Assembly: GCF_009765275.1 (NCBI RefSeq)
Contig: NZ_VOPH01000003.1
Span: 186,001 to 250,000, forward strand
Direction of reading: 5' to 3'
DNA from: Chachezhania sediminis
GTDB lineage: Bacteria; Pseudomonadota; Alphaproteobacteria; Rhodobacterales; Rhodobacteraceae
DNA length: 64,000 nt
Made by a program: the position numbers and the translations under genes. A model generated the notes under the pieces. It searched no databases. It was not told the DNA's origin and saw only the letters and a list, made by a program, of their open reading frames with translations. Position 1 is the stretch's first letter. Each line of letters begins with the position of its first letter. Positions 7,642 through 15,167 of the stretch are shown here, in pieces.

Positions 7642-8739
7642 ATGGGCTTCAAGATGGGAATTGTCGGACTGCCGAATGTGGGCAAGTCCACGTTGTTCAA
7701 CGCGCTGACCAGGACGGCGGCGGCGCAGGCAGCGAACTTCCCCTTCTGCACGATCGAGCCCAATGTGGGCGAGGTCGCTGTGCCTGACGCCCGCCTCGAC
7801 AAGCTGGCCGAGATCGCGAAGTCCAAGCAGACTATCCCGACCCGCATGACCTTCGTCGACATCGCGGGCCTGGTGAAGGGCGCGTCCAAGGGTGAGGGCC
7901 TGGGCAACCAGTTCCTGGCGAACATCCGCGAGGTCGACGCCATCGCCCATGTGTTGCGCTGCTTCGAGGACGGCGACGTGACCCATGTCGAAGGCCGCGT
8001 CGACCCCGTGGCCGATGCCGAGACCATCGAGACCGAGCTGATGCTGGCCGACATGGAATCGATCGAGAAGCGCCTGCAGGGCCTGGTGCGCAAGGTCCGC
8101 GGGGGCGACAAGGAGGCGGTCCAGCAGGAGCGCCTTCTGAAGCAGGCGCTGGCGATGCTGGAAGACGGCAAGCCCGCCCGCCTGGTCCCGGTCGACGACG
8201 ATGACCTGAAGGCCTGGAAGATGTTGCAGCTTCTGACCACCAAGCCCGTCCTTTATGTCTGCAACGTGGCCGAGGACGAGGCCGCGACCGGCAATGCCCT
8301 TTCGGCCCGTGTGGCAGAGATGGCCGCGGCCGAAGGCAATGCCCACGTCATCATCAGCGCCCGGATCGAGGAAGAGATCAGCCAGCTGGACGAAGACGAA
8401 GCGGCGGAATTCCTGGCCGAGATGGGCCTGGAAGAGGCCGGCCTGGACCGTCTGATCCGTGCCGGCTACGAACTCCTGAAGCTTGAAACCTATTTCACCG
8501 TGGGCCCGAAAGAGGCGCGCGCCTGGACGATAAAGGCCGGCACGATGGCCCCGCAGGCCGCGGGTGTCATCCACGGCGATTTCGAGAAGGGCTTCATCCG
8601 CGCCGAAACCATCGCCTACGACGATTTCGTGGGCCTGGGCGGCGAGCAGGGGGCCAAGGACGCCGGCAAGATGCGCGCCGAAGGGAAGGGCTATGTCGTC
8701 AAGGATGGCGACGTGATGCACTTTCTCTTCAACACCTGA
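7642..8739 (+). CDS. ychF: Redox-regulated ATPase / GTP-binding protein YchF
   Basis: A 365-residue Obg-related P-loop protein. G1 is GIVGLPNVGKSTLFN near residues 6-20, the G3-like region FVDIAGLVKGASKGEG near 71-86, and the G4 position reads CNVAEDE, i.e. N-x-x-E instead of NKxD, which in this family shifts specificity to ATP. The C-terminal TGS domain begins near YELLKLETYFTVGPKEARAW and ends YVVKDGDVMHFLFNT. A GGGAGA ribosome site precedes the ATG. YchF binds ribosomes and dampens the oxidative stress response in other bacteria. Often it follows pth; here it stands alone. Confidence 0.96.
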   Translation: MGFKMGIVGLPNVGKSTLFNALTRTAAAQAANFPFCTIEPNVGEVAVPDARLDKLAEIAKSKQTIPTRMTFVDIAGLVKGASKGEGLGNQFLANIREVDAIAHVLRCFEDGDVTHVEGRVDPVADAETIETELMLADMESIEKRLQGLVRKVRGGDKEAVQQERLLKQALAMLEDGKPARLVPVDDDDLKAWKMLQLLTTKPVLYVCNVAEDEAATGNALSARVAEMAAAEGNAHVIISARIEEEISQLDEDEAAEFLAEMGLEEAGLDRLIRAGYELLKLETYFTVGPKEARAWTIKAGTMAPQAAGVIHGDFEKGFIRAETIAYDDFVGLGGEQGAKDAGKMRAEGKGYVVKDGDVMHFLFNT

Positions 8740-8751
8740 TCCTGTTGTCAC

Positions 8752-8793
8752 CGTCGGATGCCTCCGGCGGGAGTATTTGGGAAAAGAAGAAGC
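8752..8793 (+). repeat. Intergenic repeat family 1, copy A
   Basis: Right after ychF, GCCTCCGGCGGGAGTATTTG is followed by GGAAAAGAAGAAGC. The GGAGTATTTGG..AAAGAAGAAG core matches copies at 14853-14921 and 18412-18480 and, inverted, 8843-8890. CCTCCGGCGG can form a small stem. Confidence 0.6.
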
Positions 8794-8842
8794 CCGGCCA
8801 ATGTGTTCGCGCCGCGCCCGGAAATCTGGCGCGGCGTTTCTG

Positions 8843-8890
8843 TCTTCTTCGGTCTTCAAATATCTCAGGGGTGTGGGGACAGCGTCCCCA
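8843..8890 (-). repeat. Intergenic repeat family 1, copy B (inverted)
   Basis: Read on the minus strand: a hairpin TGGGGAC-GCT-GTCCCCA, then CCCCTGAGATATTTGAAGAC followed by CGAAGAAG. This is the family core in opposite orientation, so copies A and B face each other 50 bases apart and border the decayed transporter region. Confidence 0.6.
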
Positions 8891-8943
8891 CTCCGTCCCT
8901 GACACGTTCTCCCGGCATCACGATCCGGACCGGCCGCGTCTGA

Positions 8944-9042
8944 CGAAATTCCTTCTTCTACACGCTGGTCTGCTTCGTCATCGTGGGGGCCTTCATGGCC
9001 CTGATGCGCACCCGCCTGAAAGACTTTGCGAGGGTGCAATGA
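8944..9042 (+). pseudogene. C-terminal relic of an ABC transporter permease (PotB-like)
   Basis: The frame reads FFYTLVCFVIVGAFMALM then RTRLKDFARVQ and stop: the last transmembrane helix and cytoplasmic tail of a binding-protein-dependent permease. An in-frame TGA at 8941-8943 and non-coding sequence lie directly upstream, so the first 250 or so residues are missing. The stop overlaps the start of the next permease as ATGA at 9039-9042, the arrangement of an intact potB-potC type operon. The transporter appears to have been cut at about 8943. Confidence 0.7.
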
Positions 9043-9940
9043 GATCCGACCGCCTGCTGAACCTCTATACCGGGACGTTCCTGCTGTTCATGTTCACGCC
9101 GCTGCTTCTGATGATCGCGGCGTCGTTCAACGACATCTCGCCGCCGTCGGTCACCGAATGGCACGGGCTGACGGGCAAGTGGTACGCGTTCTTCTGGATG
9201 CCTGACCAGTCGCTGGCGGCCGATCCGGTGCTGCGCGCGCTGGACCGGGGGCGCTTTGTCTCCTGCTTCGGCAATTCGCTGATCGTCGCGGCCTTCGTCG
9301 TGCCGCTGTCGCTGATCCTGGGGCTGGCCGGTGCCGTGCTGCTGACCCGCTGGCGCAGCCGGGCGAACGGGATCCTGTGGTGGATCCTCTTGTCGCCGAT
9401 GCTGGCGCCCGGCATCGTGCTGGGCCTTGGCGCGCTGGTCTTCTGGGGGCGGGTGGGCGTGTCGGCCGGGCTGTTCACCATCGTCATGGCGCAGGTCACC
9501 TTCATCGCGGGCTTTCCCATGCTGATCCTGATGGCCCGTCTGCAACGCCAGCCGGTCGAGCTGGAAGAGGCGCCCTTGACCTTGGTGCGACGCCTCAGCG
9601 GGTCTTCCGCGGCCTGACGCTGCCTTATGTTGCGCCGGCCCTCGTCTCGGCCGCCGTGATCGCGCTGATGGCATCGATGGAAAACTACAACACAACGATG
9701 TTCGCCAAGGGCGGCGCCTGCACCTTTGCCACGGAAATCGGCGCCATGGCGCGCAATCCGAACGGTCACCCGCCGGTGATCAATGCCGTGGGGACCGCGA
9801 CCATCGTGCTGACGGTGCTGGCGGCCATCGCCCACACTTTCCTTCTGAACCGTGAAAGGGCCGGGCGTCGATCACCGCCCGCTGCCATCCCGCCCTGCCG
9901 GCGCCGATCCCGGCCGGGAAGGGTCGGCCCGGCTGGCTGA
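9039..9940 (+). pseudogene. Frameshifted ABC transporter permease (PotC-like)
   Basis: From ATG 9039 the protein MRSDRLLNLYTGTFLLFMFT... is a BPD_transp_1 permease with its first helix, the NSLIVAAFVVPLSLILGLAG core, the LSPMLAPGIVLGLG stretch and LMARLQRQPVELEEA. Here the frame breaks: the next 11 codons run to a stop at 9617, while the expected continuation, DLGATPQRVFRGLTLPYVAP and onward to IAHTFLLNRER, is in the -1 frame. Losing one G from GCGGCC near 9570-9573 would explain this. Polyamine-type substrate is only a guess from family resemblance. Together with the upstream relic it is a dead transporter operon, unless the shift is a sequencing error. Confidence 0.8.
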
Positions 9941-9945
9941 AGGCG

Positions 9946-10536
9946 ATGCCGTCCGAGGTGAAGTCGGACATGCTGGACGGGGCCGCGGTCAGGACGCTGA
10001 AACACTGCCCGCCGATCCTGGATGCAATGGGGGTAGGGGTGCTGATCCCCTTGGCCTGCGACCTGACGGTCGCGGGCGGAGAGATGTCGTGGGACTGGAA
10101 TCCGCCGGTCCTGCCCGACACGCTGTTCGCCCGCGCGCCCATCGGCCTGCATGTGCCTGAACAGGCCACCGGCGCACCCTTCGGCGTGACCGACGGCATG
10201 ATCGTGAAGTTCCTGAACTTCTGGACACTGTCGGTCCCGGACGGGTTTTGCCTGCTGTTCACCCACCCGCTGAACCGGCCCGACCTGCCGTTCCGGACCC
10301 TGTCCGGGCTGGTCGACTGCGACAGCTTCGCGGACGGTTACGTGCATTTCCCCACGCTCTGGTCCGATCCGGCGTGGGAAGGCGTCCTTCCTGCCGGCAC
10401 GCCCGTGGTGCAGGTGGTGGCGGTTCCGCGAGCGGCACAGGGACTGTCCGTCCAGCCGATGTCGGCGGCTGAGGTCGCCCGCAATCACGACGTCCAGGTG
10501 GCGCTGCAGGACGACCGTGGCATCTATCGCAAGTAG
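9946..10536 (+). CDS. Hypothetical protein, probably N-terminally eroded
   Basis: A 196-residue protein from ATG 9946. It has a WDW-containing beta-rich centre (GGEMSWDWNPPVLPD), the stretch MIVKFLNFWTLSVPDGFCL then LFTHPLNRPDLPF, and LSGLVDCDSFADGYVHFPTL followed by GTPVVQVVAVPR. I recognise this order (KF.N.WTI..P.G.S.LF..P.NR...F....G.VD.D.....I.FP..W) as a family of uncharacterised proteins, DUF6065-like, from proteobacteria and phages. In the same frame, about 15 further family-like codons precede the ATG without a start codon, inside the permease pseudogene tail, so the true N-terminus may have been lost. No function is known. Confidence 0.6.
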   Translation: MPSEVKSDMLDGAAVRTLKHCPPILDAMGVGVLIPLACDLTVAGGEMSWDWNPPVLPDTLFARAPIGLHVPEQATGAPFGVTDGMIVKFLNFWTLSVPDGFCLLFTHPLNRPDLPFRTLSGLVDCDSFADGYVHFPTLWSDPAWEGVLPAGTPVVQVVAVPRAAQGLSVQPMSAAEVARNHDVQVALQDDRGIYRK

Positions 10537-10609
10537 TACCGGCACCGCACGTGACAGGTTCGTAACGGCGATGTGACATTTTCGCGCCGATCCGGAAAGG
10601 TCGCCCACC

Positions 10610-10909
10610 CTGCACAATCTGCTGTTCCTGCCTTTCGTTCTTGTGTCTGCCCTGCCAGTGCAGGCCGGGGAAACGCCCGATGGCCACGAGGCACGGCGAA
10701 GGGCTTGCATGGGCTGGATGCTGACCGCCTATCCGACGGGCCTGGACGAAGCTTTCTGCACCGCCGAATACGACCTTCCGTCGCCCTTCCTGTTCAAATG
10801 CGCCCGGGCCAGCCGCACCGGTTTCGACTGCGAAACGCACCGGGAAGCGTGCCGGCTGATGGTCTCCCGCGCGGCCGATGCGGCCGCGAAAGGCTATGTC
10901 AGGAACTGA
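10610..10909 (+). CDS. Small secreted cysteine-rich hypothetical protein
   Basis: The mature part reads AGETPDGHEARRRACMGWML onward and has five cysteines. A complete signal peptide, HNLLFLPFVLVSALPVQA, appears only if translation begins at CTG 10610, which has GGAAAGG nine bases upstream; the first conventional start, GTG 10643, would cut the hydrophobic core. I therefore place the start at CTG, giving 99 residues, with low certainty. Its end overlaps the end of the convergent TPR gene by 11 bases. Likely periplasmic; function unknown. Confidence 0.5.
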   Translation: MHNLLFLPFVLVSALPVQAGETPDGHEARRRACMGWMLTAYPTGLDEAFCTAEYDLPSPFLFKCARASRTGFDCETHREACRLMVSRAADAAAKGYVRN

Positions 10910-11456
10910 CCGGCCGGTGCAGCGGCACCCGGCCATTCGATACCCGTGTCAGGGCCTTCAGCGTCGCCGCCCGACCGCCCGGTCGCGCCAGCAGGGCCTC
11001 TGCCTCTGGCGCGCGCAGTTCGGCGGCGCAGCGATAGAGCGTCTCGTTCGCCTCGGCATCGCCCTTCAGCGGCGCCCAGACCTGCGCGGCGTCTTCGTAC
11101 CGGCCCAGCTTCAGCTGCACCCGGCCCAGCGACCGGCGCCCATCGGTATCGGGGGGGGTGAGGTCCTGCGCGCGGGCAAAGGCACCGGGGGCCGTCCCCA
11201 GGTCGTCCGCCTTCAGCGCCGCGCGGCCCAGTTCGTACCAGCCGTCGGAATGGCCCGGGCGTTGCGCCAGCGCCTTGCGCAGGGACAGCACCGCGGCGCC
11301 GGCCCGGCCCTGTTCCAGCAGCACCTTGCCCAGGTTGAAATGGACGGAAGCGTCGGCCTTGCGCGACCCGGCAGCACGGCGCAGCAACCGTTCGGCGGTG
11401 GCCCAGTCGGCGGTTCGCAACGCGGCGTTCAGCTTGGCGGTGGCGGGATCGCTCAT
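10899..11456 (-). CDS. Tetratricopeptide-repeat protein
   Basis: A 185-residue cytoplasmic protein with about three to four TPR units: LNAALRTADWATAERLLRRA, then VHFNLGKVLLEQGRAGAAV, then GWYELGRAALKADDLGTA and SLGRVQLKLGRYEDAAQVW. There is no signal peptide or membrane segment. TPR proteins act as interaction scaffolds, and no specific partner is indicated by the neighbours, a convergent small secreted protein and a divergent receiver protein 205 bases away. Confidence 0.75.
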   Translation of the reverse strand: MSDPATAKLNAALRTADWATAERLLRRAAGSRKADASVHFNLGKVLLEQGRAGAAVLSLRKALAQRPGHSDGWYELGRAALKADDLGTAPGAFARAQDLTPPDTDGRRSLGRVQLKLGRYEDAAQVWAPLKGDAEANETLYRCAAELRAPEAEALLARPGGRAATLKALTRVSNGRVPLHRPVSS

Positions 11457-11661
11457 CTGTCCCGTCTGCCCCTGAAAATCGCTGTCGCGCGGATACTATC
11501 CGATGGCCCGGGCTCCGGCCATGGGACACGATATCGGCGGCATTTGAGCCATTTCTCAACCACCGGTCGTTCAAACGGCTTCCGCCGGGCGCCGGCCCCG
11601 TATAGCCTTCCGCAAGGAGATGGGCACAGAAAGGACGCCGGGACGGCGTGCCGGAGGAGCG

Positions 11662-12114
11662 ATGGCACGTATTCTCGTCATGCAGGGCGATGCGCTTGAA
11701 GGACGACAGCTGTGCGCGATGCTGCGCCGGTGCGGGCATGTCGTGATGCTGTGCCGAAACGGCAGCGAGGCGCTGGTGGCCCTGGACATCGACCCTTTCG
11801 ACCTGCTGATCGCGGACATGTTCGTGCGTTCGCCCGATGGGCTGTCGCCGGACGGGGGGCTTTTGCTGATCTCGCGCGTGCGCAGCGCGCGGCGCAGCGG
11901 CAACGGCGCCCGCACGCCGGCCGACGTGCCGATCATCGCCCTGACCGGGGCGGTGCGCTATCCTCACCAGGAACATTTCATCAATGCCGCGCGGCGGGTG
12001 GGGGCCGACATGGTGATGCCCAAACCCTTCCCGCTGGACCATCTGGGCGCGGCCGTCGACACGCTATTGACCGAGCGGACGCCGCCCGCCGACATGCCAA
12101 GGGACCATCCATGA
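11662..12114 (+). CDS. Single-domain response regulator
   Basis: A 150-residue CheY-like receiver with no output domain. The phosphoacceptor Asp is in LLIADMF (near residue 53), the conserved Thr in IIALTGA and the Lys in VMPKPF. The first acidic pair is degenerate: MQGDALEG has one Asp where two acidic residues are usual. A loop with SARRSGNGARTPADVP is inserted before strand 4. The start at 11662 follows GGAGGAG; an upstream ATG at 11620 has no such site. Its TGA overlaps the start of the downstream GST gene as ATGA, so the two are cotranslated. The cognate kinase is not in the window. Confidence 0.82.
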   Translation: MARILVMQGDALEGRQLCAMLRRCGHVVMLCRNGSEALVALDIDPFDLLIADMFVRSPDGLSPDGGLLLISRVRSARRSGNGARTPADVPIIALTGAVRYPHQEHFINAARRVGADMVMPKPFPLDHLGAAVDTLLTERTPPADMPRDHP

Positions 12115-12830
12115 TCGACTTCTACTATTCACCGACCCCCAATGGCTGGAAGATCGCCATCATGCTGGAGGAATGCGGGCTGCCCTATACCACGCACCTG
12201 ATGCGGCTGGGCGCGGGAGAGCAGTTCCGCCCCGAATTCCTGGCGATCAGCCCCAATGCCAAGATGCCCGCCATCGTCGATCATGCCCCGCCCGCTGGCT
12301 GGGGCGCGGACCCGGTTCCGGTCTTCGAAAGCGCGGCGATCCTTCTGTACCTGGCCGACAAGACCGGCCGCTTCGCCCCCGATCCCGCCGACCTGCGCGC
12401 GCGGAAGGAGCTGAACGAGTGGCTGTTCTGGCAGACCGGCAATCAGGGCCCCATGGGCGGGCAGCTTAGCCATTTCCGGAACTATGCCCCGGAGGATGAC
12501 AAGGCCTATGGCTTCAAGCGTTACCTGGGCGAATACGACCGGAACCTGGGCGTGCTGGAAAACCGGCTGGCGGGGCGCGACTGGATGGTGGGCGATGCCT
12601 ATTCCATCGCCGACATGCTGGCCTTTCCCTGGGTCTTCATCGCGAAACCGCTGGGCGCGTCGCTGGACGATTTCCCAAAGGTCGCCGACTGGCGCGCGCG
12701 GATCAAGGCGCGCCCTGCCGTGCAGCGGGCGGTCGACCTGTACAAGGACAACCAGAACCGCGGGCAGCACCGGGTCGAGACGAACAAGGTCCTGTTCGGT
12801 CAAAGCGCCGCGTCGCTGCGCAACGGCTGA
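12111..12830 (+). CDS. Glutathione S-transferase family protein (YghU/YfcG-like)
   Basis: A 239-residue GST. The thioredoxin-fold half begins MIDFYYSPTPNGWKIAIMLE with the TPNGWK stretch typical of Nu-class/disulfide-bond oxidoreductase GSTs, then SPNAKMPAIVD (cis-Pro) and FESAAILLYLADK, the glutathione-binding ES motif. The helical domain follows with WLFWQTGNQGPMGGQLSHFR and the N-capping box YSIADM. The family reduces disulfides or organic peroxides with glutathione. It overlaps the receiver gene by four bases, so it may be part of a response regulated with that receiver. Confidence 0.88.
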   Translation: MIDFYYSPTPNGWKIAIMLEECGLPYTTHLMRLGAGEQFRPEFLAISPNAKMPAIVDHAPPAGWGADPVPVFESAAILLYLADKTGRFAPDPADLRARKELNEWLFWQTGNQGPMGGQLSHFRNYAPEDDKAYGFKRYLGEYDRNLGVLENRLAGRDWMVGDAYSIADMLAFPWVFIAKPLGASLDDFPKVADWRARIKARPAVQRAVDLYKDNQNRGQHRVETNKVLFGQSAASLRNG

Positions 12831-12947
12831 GCACCGGCAGAGACGTTTCGACCCTGTCCTGCACGGCAGCCCAACTTGGGATTGTATTGTTCCGCCGTTG
12901 ACCTTTTGCTGGGGTCGATGTGCTTGCCCCATGACAGGACCGCGCCC

Positions 12948-14102
12948 GTGACCGTCTTTCCGCCCCAGGAGTTTGCCCGCCGCCGGGCTGCGCTGCAGGC
13001 CGGCATGGCCGACCGGGGACAGGATGCGCTGCTGCTGACCTCGCCTGCGGATGTCTTCTATGTCACCGGGTTCCTGACGCGGTTCTGGGAAAGCCCGGCG
13101 CGGCCGTGGTTCGTCGTCCTGCCGCGGACAGGCGGACCGGTGGCGGTGATCCCGGACATCGGCGTCGATCTGATGTCGACCTGCAGGGTGGCAGAGATCC
13201 GGTCCTGGCCAGCGCCGGACCCCGTGGATGACGGTGTCACGCTGCTGGCCGGAACCCTGGCCGACCTTGTTCCCGAAACCGGCGCCATCGGTCTGCCCAT
13301 GGGGCTGGAAACGAGCCTTCGGATGCCCGTCGCCGATTTCGACCGCCTGTGCCGCGCACTTGCGCCTCGGCGGATGGTCGACGCGACCGAGACGGTCCAG
13401 CGGGTTCGAGAGATCAAGTCGGAACTGGAAATCGACGCCATCCGCGCCGCCTGTGCCGTGGCCGACCGGGCCTTCGGCCGTGTGCCGGACATCGTGGCAG
13501 GCGCGGGGTCCCTGGCGGTTGTCTTCCGGCGCTTTCAGGCGGCCCTGCTGGACGAGGGCGCGGACTGGGTCAGCTACCTGGCGGGCGGGGCGGGGCCCGA
13601 CGGCTATGGCAACGTGATCGCACCGGCGGGGCCTGCGCCCCTGCAGCCGGGCGATATCCTGATGCTGGACACCGGCGCGGTGAAGGACGGGTACTTCTGC
13701 GATTTCGACCGGAACTTCGCCGTGGGCCCGCCAGGCGACACGGCGCGGCGGGCCTATGACGTGCTTCATGCCACGACCGAGGCCGCGCTGGCGCAGTTCC
13801 GGCCGGGCATGACGGCTGCCGATGCACACCGGGTGATGGTCGGGGCGATCCGGGCCGCGGGCGGAATTCCGGCCGGCGGCAGGCTGGGCCACGGGCTGGG
13901 CGTGACGCTGACGGAATGGCCGTCCTTCACCGACCGGGACCGGACGGAACTGCGTGCCGGCATGGTTCTGACCATCGAGCCCGGCGTCGTGTCCGCAGAG
14001 GGCAGGATCATGGTCCAGGAAGAGAACATCGTGCTGCGCGCGGACGGGCCAGAGCTTCTGTCCCGCCGGGCGCCGCTGCAGATGGTGGAGATCGCGCCGT
14101 GA
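12948..14102 (+). CDS. M24 family aminopeptidase/hydrolase (Xaa-Pro peptidase-like)
   Basis: About 384 residues from GTG 12948 (AGGA ribosome site; ATG 12918 is an alternative adding ten residues). The N-terminal creatinase domain starts FARRRAALQAGMADRGQDAL and the pita-bread catalytic domain follows. The five metal ligands are visible: MLDTGAV, CDFDRNFAV, GHGLG, TIEPGV and QEENIVL. The family includes proline peptidases, creatinase, ectoine hydrolase and DddP, so substrate is open. Its stop overlaps the next gene as GTGA, and pairing with a racemase-type enzyme suggests a small catabolic operon for an amide or amino-acid derivative. Confidence 0.8.
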   Translation: MTVFPPQEFARRRAALQAGMADRGQDALLLTSPADVFYVTGFLTRFWESPARPWFVVLPRTGGPVAVIPDIGVDLMSTCRVAEIRSWPAPDPVDDGVTLLAGTLADLVPETGAIGLPMGLETSLRMPVADFDRLCRALAPRRMVDATETVQRVREIKSELEIDAIRAACAVADRAFGRVPDIVAGAGSLAVVFRRFQAALLDEGADWVSYLAGGAGPDGYGNVIAPAGPAPLQPGDILMLDTGAVKDGYFCDFDRNFAVGPPGDTARRAYDVLHATTEAALAQFRPGMTAADAHRVMVGAIRAAGGIPAGGRLGHGLGVTLTEWPSFTDRDRTELRAGMVLTIEPGVVSAEGRIMVQEENIVLRADGPELLSRRAPLQMVEIAP

Positions 14103-14839
14103 CCCTTGCCCCCTATGAACTGGTTGCGGTGGACGAAGCCCGGATGGGCCTGATCGTCCTGAAATCCGACGAAAGCATCGAACGGGACCTGCGGCGGCTG
14201 TTGCCGGACGACGTGAACCTGATGGTCAGCCGGATCCCGTCGGGTGCCGACGTGACGCCGGAAACCTTGCGCCAGATGGAACTGGACCTGCCGCAGGCGG
14301 CATCGCTGTTCCCCGATGGCCTGCCGTTGGACGTTGTGGCGTATGGCTGTACCTCGGGCGCGACGGTGATCGGGCCCGACCGGGTGGCAGACCTGGTGAC
14401 GGCCCACAGCGGCGCGCGGCAGGTGACCAATCCGCTAAGCGCGGCGCTGGAGGCCTTTGCACATCTGGGCGTGCGGCGGGTCGGCATCGTTTCGCCTTAT
14501 GCGCCCGATGTCGCCGGGGCGCTGGCAGAGGCCTTCCGCGCCGCAGGGTTGGAGGTGCCGGCCGCGGTCTGTTTCGGCGAGCCGTCGGAGAGCCATGTCG
14601 TCCGCATCGCGCCCGCGTCCATTGCGGCGGCAGCCCGGTCGGTCGCAGCCGAAGCGCCGGTCGACGCGGTTTTCATGTCCTGCACCAACCTGCGGGTGCT
14701 GGACCTGATCGACCCGCTGGAAGCGGAACTGGGATTACCGGTTCTGGGCAGCAATCTTGTCCTGGCCTGGGACATGGGGCGCCGGGCGGGGACGGGACTG
14801 GCCGCGACGGCGCCCGGACGCCTGGCCGGCGCGCGCTGA
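14099..14839 (+). CDS. Asp/Glu racemase superfamily protein (maleate isomerase / arylmalonate decarboxylase type)
   Basis: A 246-residue protein with the two-cysteine active site of the superfamily: first Cys in VAYGCTSGATVIG near residue 83, second in VFMSCTNLRVLD near 197. The pattern TSGATVIG plus SCTN places it with maleate cis-trans isomerases, arylmalonate decarboxylases and EutA-like proteins rather than true glutamate racemases. Starts at GTG overlapping the stop of the M24 gene, so coupled translation is likely. EutA and the M24 enzyme EutD/DoeA occur together in ectoine catabolism, but no other ectoine gene is nearby, so that role is not assigned. Confidence 0.8.
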   Translation: MTLAPYELVAVDEARMGLIVLKSDESIERDLRRLLPDDVNLMVSRIPSGADVTPETLRQMELDLPQAASLFPDGLPLDVVAYGCTSGATVIGPDRVADLVTAHSGARQVTNPLSAALEAFAHLGVRRVGIVSPYAPDVAGALAEAFRAAGLEVPAAVCFGEPSESHVVRIAPASIAAAARSVAAEAPVDAVFMSCTNLRVLDLIDPLEAELGLPVLGSNLVLAWDMGRRAGTGLAATAPGRLAGAR

Positions 14840-14852
14840 GGGCGCAGCGCGA

Positions 14853-14921
14853 CGGGGGCTCTGCCCCCGCCCGGCCCTGCGGACCGGACTCCCCCGAGGA
14901 TACTTGAAGACCAAAGAAGTG
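14853..14921 (+). repeat. Intergenic repeat family 1, copy C
   Basis: A CGGGGGC-TCT-GCCCCCG hairpin (14853-14869), a GC-rich spacer, then ACTCCCCCGAGGATACTTG followed by AAGACCAAAGAAG. It lies 14 bases after the racemase-type gene, where it could terminate transcription. The remaining gap to dctP, 14922-15167, holds an AT-richer patch near 14950-14970 and no ORF; the dctP promoter must be there. Confidence 0.65.
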
Positions 14922-15167
14922 GGGGGACGTGCCTTGCGGGCGGGGCTTGCAATATTTGCGCAACAATCGCGTGAGACGGTCCCTGTCCGTTCTGCGCGTG
15001 CCCCGGGAAACCCGGGCGGCGACAGGGCAGTGGACCAAAAAGGAAAGACGGCCCAGGCACGCGCTGTTCATCCGGAGGCCCCGCGGGCTTGGCAGCGGTG
15101 GGCAGGGCAGGTTAGCCTTGTGGCAGAGGCGGCACGGGAGATGTCGCAGATAGGGAGATAAGACCGC

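Noticed and set aside
14099-15167. Assigning the M24/racemase pair to ectoine degradation (eutD/eutA)
   Set aside because: Only family-level resemblance; eutB, eutC, eutE and an ectoine regulator are absent.
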